A DNA stretch of 64,000 bases from Massilia sp. Root133 (GTDB taxonomy: Bacteria > Pseudomonadota > Gammaproteobacteria > Burkholderiales > Burkholderiaceae_D), in NCBI RefSeq assembly GCF_001426525.1, contig NZ_LMEW01000034.1, positions 420,766 through 484,765 on the forward strand, in the 5' to 3' direction. This document shows positions 28,560 through 37,670 of this stretch, piece after piece (the first letter of the stretch is position 1; each line of letters opens with the position of its first letter). Both the position numbers and the translations under genes were made by a program. Under the pieces are notes generated by a model that ran no database searches, was not told the DNA's origin, and saw nothing but the letters and a program-made list of their open reading frames with translations.

Positions 28560-29411
28560 TCAGCGCCGCAACTCCGCCATGATTTTCTCGGCGAGGAAGT
28601 CGCACGGCGGCCGCTTCGACTTGGTGCTGCGCGCGAGGATGACTTCGAGCGGGTCGATTTCCGGCAGGCCTTGCGCCTGGCCGAGCAGGCTCAGGTGCGC
28701 GGGCACGGCGCAGCGCGCGAGCGGCGCCACGGCCAGGCCCGCCTCGACCATGCTGAGCAGGCCCATCAGGCTGGGGCTCTCGTACGACGTCCGGTAGGGA
28801 ATCTTCGCCTTTTCCAGGCTGCGGATCGCGTTTTCGCGCGCCACGCTGCCGGGCAGGAACACGGCGATGGGCAGCGGCCGCTCGCGCCACAGGTCGCGGG
28901 CACTGGGGGTCGCGGCCCACACCATCGGCTCGAACCGGACGAACTCGCCGGACAGCCCTTTCACGCGCGTCGCGCACACGAGGTCGACCGAGCCATCCTT
29001 CACCATCGGCGCCAGCGCCACGCTCGGCAGGCCCACGACCTGGATCTGCACCTTCGGATACGTCGCGGAGAATTTCTTCAGAATCGGCGGAAACAGCGAC
29101 GACGCGTAATCGTCGGGCACGCCGATGACGACGCGGCCCGTGATGTCCGGCCGCACGACCGCGGCCCACGCCTCGTCGCGCAAGGCCAGCATGCGCCGGG
29201 CGTAGGTCAGCAGCACCTCGCCGTCCTGCGTCGGCGTGACGCTGCGCGGGCCGCGCACGAACAGCGGCTTGCCGAGCGCGCCTTCCAGCGTCTTGATCTG
29301 CATGCTCACGGCCGACTGCGAGCGGTGCACGACTTCCGCCGCGCGGCTGATGTTGCCGGTGTCCGCCACGGCGACGATCATGGCCAGGACGTCGAGGTCG
29401 AGTGATTTCAT
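28560..29411 (-). CDS. LysR family transcriptional regulator
   Basis: A 283-aa LTTR: N-terminal HTH (VAVADTGNISRAAEVVHRSQ, SAVSMQIKTLEGALGKPLF), then an effector-binding domain from about residue 88 (GRVVIGVPDDYASSLFPPIL). It belongs to the branch with a short effector domain and a C-terminal basic tail. It is divergent from the alpha/beta hydrolase at 29501. A perfect 15-bp palindrome lies 4 bp upstream of its start codon, so autoregulation and control of the hydrolase/stress-protein pair are likely. Confidence 0.88.
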   Translation of the reverse strand: MKSLDLDVLAMIVAVADTGNISRAAEVVHRSQSAVSMQIKTLEGALGKPLFVRGPRSVTPTQDGEVLLTYARRMLALRDEAWAAVVRPDITGRVVIGVPDDYASSLFPPILKKFSATYPKVQIQVVGLPSVALAPMVKDGSVDLVCATRVKGLSGEFVRFEPMVWAATPSARDLWRERPLPIAVFLPGSVARENAIRSLEKAKIPYRTSYESPSLMGLLSMVEAGLAVAPLARCAVPAHLSLLGQAQGLPEIDPLEVILARSTKSKRPPCDFLAEKIMAELRR

Positions 29412-29415
29412 AGGT

Positions 29416-29430
29416 ATCAGAAAATCTGAT
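29416..29430. promoter_or_regulatory. LysR box ATCAGA-AAA-TCTGAT
   Basis: A perfect 6-3-6 palindrome in the 89-bp space between the divergent LysR (29411) and hydrolase (29501) genes. It has the length and AT-rich symmetry of LTTR recognition sites and lies so close to the regulator start that binding would block it. Confidence 0.6.
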
Positions 29431-29500
29431 TGATTGATTCAGTATTATGCGATTTTCTTGGGACTTTGTGTGCGGCATAGTAGCGCAAAAGGAGTCAACG

Positions 29501-30349
29501 ATGAACGCACGCACCGACCTGCACGCCCTGTCCGTACCCGAGATCTACTTCGCCACCCTGCCGTCCGGCGTGCGCATGCCGTACGTGATGCGCGGTGCCG
29601 GCGAGCCGCTGCTGTTCGTCCACGGCTCGCTGTGCGACTACCGCTACTGGAACGGCCAGACGACCGCGCTGTCGAAACGCTTCCAGTGCGTCTCCGTGAG
29701 CCTCAGCCACTACTGGCCGGCCGACGACCTCGCGCTGCAGGGCGCGTTCAACTGGTGGACGCACGTCGCGGAACTCGCCGAATTCATCACCGCCATGGGC
29801 CTCGGTCCGGTGCACCTGGTCGGCCACTCGCGCGGCGGCTGCGTCGCATTCCACCTGGCGCGCGACTATCCGCACCTCGTGAAATCGCTGACCCTGGCCG
29901 ATCCCGGCGGTCCGCTGCACGCCGACGCGCCGCTGCCGCCCGCGACGGCAGCCCTGCGCGCACGGGCAGCCCGGCTGATCGAAGATGGCGACGTCGACGC
30001 GGGCCTGGAACTGTTCGTCGATTCCGTCAGCCTGCCGGGCATCTGGCGCAAGAGCCCCGCGCCGTTCCGCACGATGGCGACCGACAACGCGGCCACCCTG
30101 CCGATGCAGTTCCGCGACCCGCTGCCGGCCTACACCCGCGCCGCGGCGGAAGCGATCGCATGCCGGACGCTGCTGATCGCGGGCGAACGGAGCCCGCGCA
30201 TGTATCGCGACAACGTGGCCCAGCTGGCCGAGTGGATCGGCGGCGCCCAGGTACGCACCGTGGCCGGCGCATCGCACGGGATGAACGTGACGCATGCGGC
30301 GGAGTTCAACCGGCAGCTGGAAGCGTTCGTCGGCACCGTGCCGGCTTGA
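29501..30349 (+). CDS. alpha/beta-fold hydrolase
   Basis: A 282-aa hydrolase. The oxyanion region is LLFVHGSLCDYRYW (about 38-50), the nucleophile elbow is GHSRGG with S110, and the C-terminal catalytic His is in GASHGMN (about residue 264). The closest general group is the esterase/epoxide-hydrolase-like family; no substrate can be read. The start at 29501 has AGGAG 6 bases before it. Transcribed toward the universal stress protein 117 bp downstream and divergent from a LysR regulator, suggesting regulated detoxification or ester cleavage. Confidence 0.8.
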   Translation: MNARTDLHALSVPEIYFATLPSGVRMPYVMRGAGEPLLFVHGSLCDYRYWNGQTTALSKRFQCVSVSLSHYWPADDLALQGAFNWWTHVAELAEFITAMGLGPVHLVGHSRGGCVAFHLARDYPHLVKSLTLADPGGPLHADAPLPPATAALRARAARLIEDGDVDAGLELFVDSVSLPGIWRKSPAPFRTMATDNAATLPMQFRDPLPAYTRAAAEAIACRTLLIAGERSPRMYRDNVAQLAEWIGGAQVRTVAGASHGMNVTHAAEFNRQLEAFVGTVPA

Positions 30350-30466
30350 CCGAAGCGCTTGACAGCGCGCTTCCACGACGACACGCGGCACCAAGCGGAC
30401 AAATCCCGGTCGAACGACTGCACCGCGCCATTCCGGCAGCGCGGCGCATCTTCGAAAGGATTTGCG

Positions 30467-31306
30467 ATGTACAAGACCATCGTCGTTCACGTCGACGGCA
30501 GTCCGCAGCAGGACAGCCGCATGGCCGCCGCCGCCCGCCTCGCCCGCGAGCACGGCGCGCACCTGGTGGGCAGCGCGGCGACGGGCATCTCGTGGACCGA
30601 CTACCTGTTACTCACCGGATCCATGGCCGCGCCGGTCCCGCCGGCCGACTTCGACGGCCTGCGCGAGACCGCGGCCCTGCATCTGCGCGCGTTCACCGAC
30701 CGGGCCGCCAAACTCGGCGTCGTCTCGGTGGAAACACGCTTGATCGAAGACACGGCCGATGGCGCGCTGCTGCTGCAGGCGCGCTATGCCGACCTGGTCG
30801 TGCTCAGCCGCGACGTCGATCCGGAACCCGGCATCCCGCCCCGCGTGCGCAGGCTGCCGGAACACGTGGCGCTGCGAGGCCCGCGGCCGGTGCTGGTCGT
30901 CCCGCCCGCCTACGCGGACGCACCGATCGCCGCCACCGTGGTCGCGGGCTGGGACGGCAGCACGCAGGCACTGCGCGCCCTGGCCGCCGCCCTGCCGCTG
31001 CTGGCGCGCGCGGACGGCGTGCGGCTCGTCCTCGTCAATCCGGACCGGCTGTCCGACGCGCACGGCGAACAGCCGGGCGCCGACATGGCGCTCTACCTGG
31101 CCCGCCACGGCGTGAAGGTCGACGTCGTGCTCGAGCGCACGCACGCGACGGCCGGCGACGCCCTGATGGCGCTCGCGCGCACCGCGGGCGCCGGCTTGAT
31201 CGTCGCCGGCGCGTACGGCCACAGCCGCTACCGCGAATGGGTGCTGGGGGGCGTGACGCGCGAACTGCTGGAGCGCGCGCCCGTACCGTTGCTGCTGGCC
31301 CATTAA
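30467..31306 (+). CDS. universal stress protein, tandem-domain type
   Basis: A 279-aa protein of UspA superfamily type with two Usp folds: the first starts at MYKTIVVHVDGSPQQ, the second near residue 157 (ATVVAGWDGSTQALRAL). The second domain ends in the ATP-loop-like GAYGHSRYREWVLGG (G-x2-G-x9-G, but Gly instead of Ser/Thr next), then VTRELLERAPVPLLL. ATP binding is therefore likely but not certain. The first domain lacks a clear loop. The start at 30467 follows AAAGGA by 6 bases. Possibly co-transcribed with the hydrolase upstream. Confidence 0.85.
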   Translation: MYKTIVVHVDGSPQQDSRMAAAARLAREHGAHLVGSAATGISWTDYLLLTGSMAAPVPPADFDGLRETAALHLRAFTDRAAKLGVVSVETRLIEDTADGALLLQARYADLVVLSRDVDPEPGIPPRVRRLPEHVALRGPRPVLVVPPAYADAPIAATVVAGWDGSTQALRALAAALPLLARADGVRLVLVNPDRLSDAHGEQPGADMALYLARHGVKVDVVLERTHATAGDALMALARTAGAGLIVAGAYGHSRYREWVLGGVTRELLERAPVPLLLAH

Positions 31307-31376
31307 CGGGAAAATAACGGTCGCGAAAAGCGGGCCGAGTCATCCAGCTATCACGTTCCAGATGTAGAATAGCAAG

Positions 31377-31736
31377 ATGACAACGAAGAACATCGTCGAA
31401 TGCACGTGTACCGGATGCGGCCACACACTCCAGGTGGCCTGTCCGCACTGCGCGACAACCTCGCAGCCGGCGCCATCCGGTTCGCGCCAGCGGACCGACC
31501 TGGTCACCGCCCTCCTCGTCGACGCCGTGATCAGCGCGAGCGCCGCCGAAGGCACGGCGTATGCGGCGCGCACCCTGTGCGAGAACGGCGTGCCGTTCGA
31601 CGTGGCGCTGCGCGTCCTGACGCGGCCGTGGCACCGGCGCTACCATCCCGTTTCGGAGATGCAGATGCAGATGCAGATGCATACACAGCCGGCGGACAGG
31701 CAGGATGCAGCCGCCAAGGCCGTCTTCCCCCATTGA
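31377..31736 (+). CDS. small cysteine-rich protein of unknown function
   Basis: A 119-aa protein beginning with a zinc-ribbon-like set of cysteines: CTCTGCGH (C9, C11, C14) and CPHC (C22, C25). A helical middle (TDLVTALLVDAVISASAAEG) and a region VALRVLTRPWHRRYHP follow. Toward the C-terminus a (CAGATG)n repeat encodes QMQMQM. I do not recognise the family. Its stop lies 20 bp from the convergent sugar porter gene. Confidence 0.5.
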   Translation: MTTKNIVECTCTGCGHTLQVACPHCATTSQPAPSGSRQRTDLVTALLVDAVISASAAEGTAYAARTLCENGVPFDVALRVLTRPWHRRYHPVSEMQMQMQMHTQPADRQDAAAKAVFPH

Positions 31737-31756
31737 CGGCCTGGCGGGCACGCCGG

Positions 31757-33049
31757 TCACACGTCGATATCCTCCAGCCGCGTCCCCTTCGTCTCGACGA
31801 ACCAGCGCGCCACGACGAACAGCTGCACGAGCATCGCCAGCGCGAACAGCACGAACGGCAGGCCGGTCGAGCGCGCCGCCATCGCCGGGAACACGCCGGC
31901 GACGATGGCATCCATGAGCCAGTGCGTGGACGCGCCGAGACTCTGTCCGCGCGCCCGCACCTCGGTCGGGAAGATCTCGGAGATGTACACCCAGATCACC
32001 GCGCCCTGCGAGAACGCGAACGCCGCGATGAACAGCACCAGCGCCCACAGCAGCAGGTCGCGGTGCATGCCGCTCCACTGGATCCAGGCCGTCGCCGTCA
32101 GTGCGACGACCATGCCGACCGAGCCCACGATCAGCAGCGTCTTGCGGCCCAGGCGGTCGATGACGGTCAGCGCCAGCAGCGTGAACAGCAGGTTCGTCGC
32201 GCCGATCATCACCGACTGCAGGTCCGCCGACACCTTGCCGAAACCGGCTGCCGCGAAGATGTCGTTCGCATAGTAGAGGATGGCGTTGATGCCCGACAGC
32301 TGGTTGAACGCCGCGATCGCGAACGCCAGCAGCATCGGCTTGCGGTAGCGGCTCCAGGACAGCTTCGAACCCGCGGCGACGTGGCCGCGCGCGTAGCGGG
32401 CCAGCTCGCCCGCGACGTCGGCGGCGCCGATCTCGCGCAGCACCTGTTCCGCCTCCTTGGTCCTGCCCTTCACGGCCAGCCAGCGCGGGCTGTTGGGAAT
32501 CACGAACAGGAGGCCGCACAACAGCAGCGCCGGGAGCGCCGCCACGCCGAATTTCCAGCGCCACTCGTCGGCCCCCAGGTCCGCCAGGCCGACGAGGTAA
32601 TTGCTCAGGTACGCGACGAGGATGCCCAGCACGATGTTGAACTGGAAGGCGCCGACCAGCATGCCGCGCCGGTGCGCCGGGGCGATCTCCGCCAGGTAGA
32701 TCGGCGCCAGCACGGACGAGGCGCCGATGGCGATCCCGCCCAGCACGCGCGCCGCGACCAGCACCGCCAGGCTGGGCGCGAACAGGCAGCCCAGCGCCGA
32801 GACGACGTACAGGCCCGCGATGGCGCGCAGGCAGTTGCGTGCTCCGAAGCGGTCGCCCGGACGGCCCGCGAACAGCGCGCCCAGCAAGGTACCCCACAAC
32901 GCGCTCGACACGGTCATGCCGAGGCCCGACGGGTCGAGCTGGAAGGCCTGCGCGAGGCCTTGCGTGGTGCCGGCGATGACCGCCGTGTCGAAACCGAACA
33001 ACAGCCCCGCCAGGCCGCCGACCAGGGTTCCCTTCAACAGCGTATTCAT
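31757..33049 (-). CDS. MFS sugar porter (proton symporter type)
   Basis: A 430-aa 12-helix transporter of the sugar porter family. Signatures are GGLAGLLFGFDTAVIAGT in TM1, APIYLAEIAPAHRRGMLVG (PESPR-preceding loop), NSPRWLAVKGR, the QLSGINAILYYA motif in TM7, DRLGRKTLL in loop 8-9 and FPTEVRARGQSLG near TM10. Expected function is H+-coupled uptake of a monosaccharide or disaccharide, here presumably fructose, glucose or sucrose released by the GH32 enzymes. Its ATG overlaps the stop of the GH32 lipoprotein gene (33046-33049). Last gene of the fructan locus. Confidence 0.9.
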   Translation of the reverse strand: MNTLLKGTLVGGLAGLLFGFDTAVIAGTTQGLAQAFQLDPSGLGMTVSSALWGTLLGALFAGRPGDRFGARNCLRAIAGLYVVSALGCLFAPSLAVLVAARVLGGIAIGASSVLAPIYLAEIAPAHRRGMLVGAFQFNIVLGILVAYLSNYLVGLADLGADEWRWKFGVAALPALLLCGLLFVIPNSPRWLAVKGRTKEAEQVLREIGAADVAGELARYARGHVAAGSKLSWSRYRKPMLLAFAIAAFNQLSGINAILYYANDIFAAAGFGKVSADLQSVMIGATNLLFTLLALTVIDRLGRKTLLIVGSVGMVVALTATAWIQWSGMHRDLLLWALVLFIAAFAFSQGAVIWVYISEIFPTEVRARGQSLGASTHWLMDAIVAGVFPAMAARSTGLPFVLFALAMLVQLFVVARWFVETKGTRLEDIDV

Positions 33050-34683
33050 CGTGCTTCCTTCCAGATCGAATTCAGGGACCAGATGTCCAGGTCGCGTACG
33101 TGGGCGTCGCCGTCCACGCCGAACAGGCTCACGCCCGCGGCCCCTGCCGGCGGGAACACCTGGTCGGTCAACACCGCCTCGCCGTCGCCGGCGAACACCG
33201 TCACCGATCCCCGGTCCACGAGGATCCGCAGCGGCAGCCCGCCGTCGCGCAGCGCGACCGGTGCCGTATGGCGCGCGGCGAACTGCGGATGGAAGGCCGT
33301 CTCGCCCGACTTCGTGCGGTCCACGTACACGGCGCCCTGCTTCGCGTCGTAACCGATCTCGGTATAGGTACCCTGTCCGAGGCGGATGCCGGCGCGCGTC
33401 GCGGTGCCCGGTTGCAGGACCATCTTCAATTCCAGCGGCGCGCTCGCCGTGCCGGTCAGCGGCACCGCCTGCGTACCGCGCGTGATGGTCTGTCCGGCCG
33501 CGCTGTACAGCGACGGGCCGCGCAAACCCTGCGCCTGGGCGATCGGCTGCTGCACGAGCTTCACCTGCCCGTTCACCGTGCGCAGCCCCAGTTCGCGCGG
33601 CAGCGACTGGGCGCTGCGCCACGGCGCCGTCGGGACCTTCTCGCCGTACAGCCAGTTGTTCATCCAGCCGACCAGCAGGCGGCGGCCGCCCGGCACATCG
33701 TTGTACGTCACGCCCGCGTAGAAATCGGCGCCGTAGTCGAGCCAGCGCGGCGCGTCGCCCGCGGCATCGCGGTCGCGCTTGAAGGTCTTGCCGTCGAAGT
33801 CGCCGACGAAGTACTGCATGCCCGACCCGCCCGCCGGACCGCCGGGATTGAGGCTGATGACGAGGACCCATTTACGTTTCGCCGGGTCGCCGTCGACCGG
33901 CAACTCGATCAGGTCGGGGCACTCCCACACGCCGCCGGTCGCGCCGGCCGGGCCGAACTCGCCCGTCCACTCCCAGTGCACCAGGTCGCGCGAACTGTAG
34001 AACAATGCCTTGTGCTGCTTCGCGACGACCGTCGCCAGCACCCACTTGTGTTCGGGCTCGTACCAGAACATTTTCGGGTCGCGGAAGTCGCGGTACTCGG
34101 CCGCGTATGGCGTCGGCGGCTCCGGCAGCACCGGGTTGCCGGCGTACTGCGTCCACGTGCGGCCGCGATCGAGGCTGTACGCGATCGACTGCGCCTGCGT
34201 GCCGGCGCGCACAGGCTTGCCGTTCACCGTGCGCGCCTGCGGATACATGGACGTGACCATGGCCACCATGGCCGGCTTGCCCGGCTGGCCGAATCCGCTG
34301 GTGTTGGCGTGATCGACCACGGCGCTGCCCGAGAAGAACATCTGCGTGATCTCGCCGCTCGCGTTCTTTTCGACGGGCAGCGCCAGCGGCAGCTCGGTCC
34401 AGTGCAGCAGGTCGGAGCTGACCGCGTGGCCCCAGGACATGTCGCCCCAGGTGTTCCGGTTCGGGTTGTACTGGTAAAACAGGTGATACTCGCCGTCGTG
34501 GTACACGAGGCCGTTCGGATCGTTCATCCAGTTGCGTTGCGGGGAGAACGACAGTTGCGGGCGGAATGGCTCGCCGCGGGCGGGCAAGTCAACCGGCGCG
34601 GGGTCGGGCGACTGGCTCGCGCAGCCGGCGGCCAGCAGGGCCGCGCCGATGGCGAGCAGAGAAAGTCGGGATGTCAAAGCCAC
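33046..34683 (-). CDS. GH32 beta-fructosidase (levanase/invertase type) lipoprotein
   Basis: A 545-aa exported enzyme. The signal peptide ends in lipobox LLAAGCAS (Cys21), so it is membrane-anchored, either periplasmic or surface-exposed. The five-bladed GH32 propeller carries all three catalytic markers: WMNDPNG (nucleophile D55), RDP (201-203, transition-state Asp) and ECPD (acid/base E254). A C-terminal beta-sandwich follows from about residue 400. It should hydrolyse terminal fructosyl units from sucrose, inulin or levan. It lies after the TonB receptor gene (66 bp, with a hairpin between) and is coupled to the MFS porter. Confidence 0.92.
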   Translation of the reverse strand: MALTSRLSLLAIGAALLAAGCASQSPDPAPVDLPARGEPFRPQLSFSPQRNWMNDPNGLVYHDGEYHLFYQYNPNRNTWGDMSWGHAVSSDLLHWTELPLALPVEKNASGEITQMFFSGSAVVDHANTSGFGQPGKPAMVAMVTSMYPQARTVNGKPVRAGTQAQSIAYSLDRGRTWTQYAGNPVLPEPPTPYAAEYRDFRDPKMFWYEPEHKWVLATVVAKQHKALFYSSRDLVHWEWTGEFGPAGATGGVWECPDLIELPVDGDPAKRKWVLVISLNPGGPAGGSGMQYFVGDFDGKTFKRDRDAAGDAPRWLDYGADFYAGVTYNDVPGGRRLLVGWMNNWLYGEKVPTAPWRSAQSLPRELGLRTVNGQVKLVQQPIAQAQGLRGPSLYSAAGQTITRGTQAVPLTGTASAPLELKMVLQPGTATRAGIRLGQGTYTEIGYDAKQGAVYVDRTKSGETAFHPQFAARHTAPVALRDGGLPLRILVDRGSVTVFAGDGEAVLTDQVFPPAGAAGVSLFGVDGDAHVRDLDIWSLNSIWKEAR

Positions 34684-34708
34684 AGGGATTTCCTTGTTGG
34701 TGTCGGAG

Positions 34709-34732
34709 ACGGGCAGCCGGCCGGCCGCCCGT
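34709..34732 (-). other. GC-rich hairpin between TonB receptor and GH32 genes
   Basis: ACGGGC (34709-34714) pairs with GCCCGT (34727-34732), with a self-complementary CCGGCCGG inside. There is no T-run, so it is more likely an RNA processing or stability element, lowering or separating expression of the GH32 gene from the receptor, than a terminator. Confidence 0.35.
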
Positions 34733-34749
34733 GATGCAATCGTCGGCGC

Positions 34750-37566
34750 TCAGAAGCGGTACGTGAGGCTGGCGCGGATCGTGCGGCCGAACAGTGGCCG
34801 CGCGATACCCCGGTTGCGGGTGCCGTCCGGCGACAGCAGGTCGTTGAACAGCGGATCGCCTTCCGTGAACGACAACTGGTTCGTGAGGTTGGCCACGTGC
34901 AGCTGCGCCATCCAGCGCGACGAGACCTGGTATTGCGCGCCCATGTTGATGATGTGGTACGACGGCAGCAGGGTCACGTTGGTATCGGTCGCCTCGGAGA
35001 ACCGGTCGCCGACGTACTGGTATTGTCCGTACACGGTCACCGGGATGCCGGTCGCGGCCAGCAGGTCGTACGACGGCTGGAAGTTGGCCATGATCTTGGC
35101 CAGGCGGCGCGGACGGCGGCCGTCCTCGCTGATCTGCACGTAGTGGTAGCCCGTGATCACGCCTTGCGGGTCCTTGTCCTCCTGCGTGATCTGGTAGCGC
35201 GCCCCTTCGACCTTCGGGTTCTGCGCCACGACGTTACCCTTCAGTTCCAGCCCTTCGATCATGCGCGGACGCCAGGTCAGTTCGATCTCCGTGCCGACGT
35301 TGCGCACGCCGCGCTGGTACAACTGGGCCACGTCCGGGCACGAGTTGATCTGCGTGACCCCGCCGAGCGTGGAGCATGCCGGCGACTGGAAGTCCTTGTA
35401 GATGTTCACGGCGCTGCGCGGCGAGAACTTGTTGTAGAACAGCGCGACGGAGGCGCCGAACTCGCGCGTCAGGTAGCGCAGGCCGCCTTCGTACTGGCGG
35501 ATATGCTCGACGGCGCTGAGCTCGACGGGGCGGCCGTTCACCACCACTGCGCCCGCAGTGCTCAGGTTGTTGAGGTCCTCGAGGCTAGGCAGGCGGAACG
35601 AGTACGATGCCAGCGCATACACGGCGAGCGGCCGGCTGAAGCTGTAGTTGCCGCCGAGCGACCAGCCCATGCCGTGGTAGGTCTTGTTCAGCAGGTTGGG
35701 CTGGCCGGGGAACTGGATCTCGTTGTCCGCCGCGGTATCCTGCGCGGAGCCGACGACGACGTTCGCCGGCGTCAGGTCGACCGCCGTGTTGCGGTCGCGG
35801 CGGTCGACGTTGGCCCGCACGTCCTGCCAGCGCACGCCCGCGTCGATCTTCAGCTTGCCCTGCAGCGTTTCCCAGTGGTCGAGCAGGTAGGCCGCATGGC
35901 CGTCCGCCTTTATGTGGCTGACCCAGCCGAACCAGCCGGGCAGGATCGCGCCGCCCGACGTCAGCGACGGGCCCACCTGGTTGCCGGCGGCGTCGACCAC
36001 CGTCAGGTCGATGAGGCGCGCGTTGGGGGCGCTTTCCGACACGAGCAGCCCGGCCTGGAAGTTCGGATCGTAGGTGTAATGGCTGCGGTACACGCCGAAC
36101 GTGAGATCGTGCGTGCCGGCCGCCTTGAACGTCTGCTGGCCCTTCAGGTCGAGGACCGTGCTGGCCGCGTCGGTGTCGGCGATGAACGGCACCAGGAAGT
36201 TCATCAGGGCCGTCGGCGCCACGCGCGTGCCGTCGTTCCGGTAGGTGCCGACGACGCCGGCGCCCTTCCCGTACTTCGCGATGAAGTCCTCGCGGCTGAT
36301 GTTGGCGAAGTCCGCGCACGTGCCGCTCTTGAAGTAGCCGACCAGTTTCGCATTGCTCAGGTTGCAGCCCAGCGCCGCCCCATGCGCCGGCGAGATCACG
36401 TCGTTCTGGAAGCGCGCGTTCAGGAACGTGGCCGCGGTCGCCGTGTCGTTGCCCGTGAAGACCGAATTGAACCCGCTGCTGCCGCCCGTGCGGCGCAGGC
36501 CGGCCGTGACCTTCAGGCCCGAATCGAAGTCATGCCCCAGCTTCAGCGTGAACATCTTGAAGTCGGGATGGATGCCGTCGGCCTGGTCGATCGTGCGCGT
36601 GCCGTATTCGCCGATCATGTTGAAGCGGCGGTTGTAGGGCGACGCCGTCGTGCCGTGCGCGAAATCGATGCCCAGCGGCTGGATCGTGTCCTGGCTGAGG
36701 ACCGTCGGATGGGCCGGCGTGCCGGACTGGGTGAAGCGCGGTACCGAGATCGGCAGGTTCTGGTAGAACGCCGTGCGGTCGTTGATGACGAGGGCGTCGA
36801 AGCGGGCCGTCGTCCGGCGGTCGTCGCTCGTGTAGATGACGTTGCCGCGGATCTGGCCGCCGCGGTCCGCCGTGTAGCCCGTATCGCGGATACCGTTACT
36901 TCTGCGGTAGTAGCCGCCGACGGCGCCGGTCAGGTTCCTGCCCAGCGGGCCGGACACGAACGCGTCCTGGCGGATGAAGCCGTAGTCCGCGTATTCGAGC
37001 TTGTAGCCGCCTTCCAGGTGGTCGCCGCCCGTGCGCGTGATGTGGTTGATGGTCGCGCCCAGGCCGTTCGAATACAGGATGCCGCCGGGGCCGCCCTTCA
37101 CCGCCTCCACGCTTTCCGTCATCAGGTCGTCGCGCACGAACACGTCGTTGTTCAGGAACGGGGCTTCCGATTCCTCGTACGCCGGCAGGCCGTCGATCAG
37201 CTGCGGCGCGAAACGGAAGCCGCCGACCACGGGCAGGCCGCGCACCGTGATGTTGTTGCTGGCCTCGCCGGCGGTGCTGCCCTCGGCATAGATGCCCGGC
37301 AGGTTGCCCAGCAGGTCGGCGGTACTCATCGGCGCCAGGCGCTGGATGTCTTCCGCGCTCAGCGTGTTGATCGAGAACGTGGCGTTCTTCTTCGTCGTCG
37401 TCCGGGTCACGCCCGTCACGATCACGACGTTATTGGGCTCGTCGGCCTTGGCCGCGGACTGCTCCACGGGCGCGCCGGCCTGCTGCTGTGCGAATGCGAG
37501 GGCGGGTGCCAGCGCGATGACGAGGGCGGCCGAGCGGCCGATATAGGGGGTGAGCGAGTAACGCAT
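34750..37566 (-). CDS. TonB-dependent receptor of the sucrose/fructan locus
   Basis: A 938-aa outer-membrane receptor. It has a signal peptide (cleavage near ALAFAQ, residue 26), TonB-box-like NNVVIVTGVTR (about 45-55), a plug to about residue 190 with GGPGGILYSNGLGATINHIT, and a barrel ending in LTYRF. The size and the PLSN-like plug place it with large carbohydrate or siderophore receptors; location between fructokinase and GH32 genes indicates fructo-oligosaccharide or sucrose import. The operator TGTCCAACGTTGTCATTT is 72 bp upstream of the start (37638-37655) and shared with the lacI gene of the locus, so it has its own regulated promoter. Confidence 0.88.
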   Translation of the reverse strand: MRYSLTPYIGRSAALVIALAPALAFAQQQAGAPVEQSAAKADEPNNVVIVTGVTRTTTKKNATFSINTLSAEDIQRLAPMSTADLLGNLPGIYAEGSTAGEASNNITVRGLPVVGGFRFAPQLIDGLPAYEESEAPFLNNDVFVRDDLMTESVEAVKGGPGGILYSNGLGATINHITRTGGDHLEGGYKLEYADYGFIRQDAFVSGPLGRNLTGAVGGYYRRSNGIRDTGYTADRGGQIRGNVIYTSDDRRTTARFDALVINDRTAFYQNLPISVPRFTQSGTPAHPTVLSQDTIQPLGIDFAHGTTASPYNRRFNMIGEYGTRTIDQADGIHPDFKMFTLKLGHDFDSGLKVTAGLRRTGGSSGFNSVFTGNDTATAATFLNARFQNDVISPAHGAALGCNLSNAKLVGYFKSGTCADFANISREDFIAKYGKGAGVVGTYRNDGTRVAPTALMNFLVPFIADTDAASTVLDLKGQQTFKAAGTHDLTFGVYRSHYTYDPNFQAGLLVSESAPNARLIDLTVVDAAGNQVGPSLTSGGAILPGWFGWVSHIKADGHAAYLLDHWETLQGKLKIDAGVRWQDVRANVDRRDRNTAVDLTPANVVVGSAQDTAADNEIQFPGQPNLLNKTYHGMGWSLGGNYSFSRPLAVYALASYSFRLPSLEDLNNLSTAGAVVVNGRPVELSAVEHIRQYEGGLRYLTREFGASVALFYNKFSPRSAVNIYKDFQSPACSTLGGVTQINSCPDVAQLYQRGVRNVGTEIELTWRPRMIEGLELKGNVVAQNPKVEGARYQITQEDKDPQGVITGYHYVQISEDGRRPRRLAKIMANFQPSYDLLAATGIPVTVYGQYQYVGDRFSEATDTNVTLLPSYHIINMGAQYQVSSRWMAQLHVANLTNQLSFTEGDPLFNDLLSPDGTRNRGIARPLFGRTIRASLTYRF

Positions 37567-37637
37567 CGTTATTTATCTCCTGTGTGATATTGACTTCTTT
37601 ACCTTCGTATTTCCAGCTGCCGGTCTCGTGAACCGGA

Positions 37638-37655
37638 TGTCCAACGTTGTCATTT
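37638..37655. promoter_or_regulatory. LacI-type operator upstream of TonB receptor
   Basis: TGTCCAACGTTGTCATTT, built on the CAACGTTG palindrome with the central CG usual in LacI-family sites. It is identical over 18 bp to the site upstream of the locus's lacI gene (47366-47383). Confidence 0.75.
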
Positions 37656-37670
37656 CTTTTGAAAAAATTT

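Noticed and set aside
30359..30466. Longer N-terminus for the universal stress protein
   Set aside because: The Usp fold starts exactly at the ATG at 30467, which has AAAGGA in front; the extension is non-homologous.
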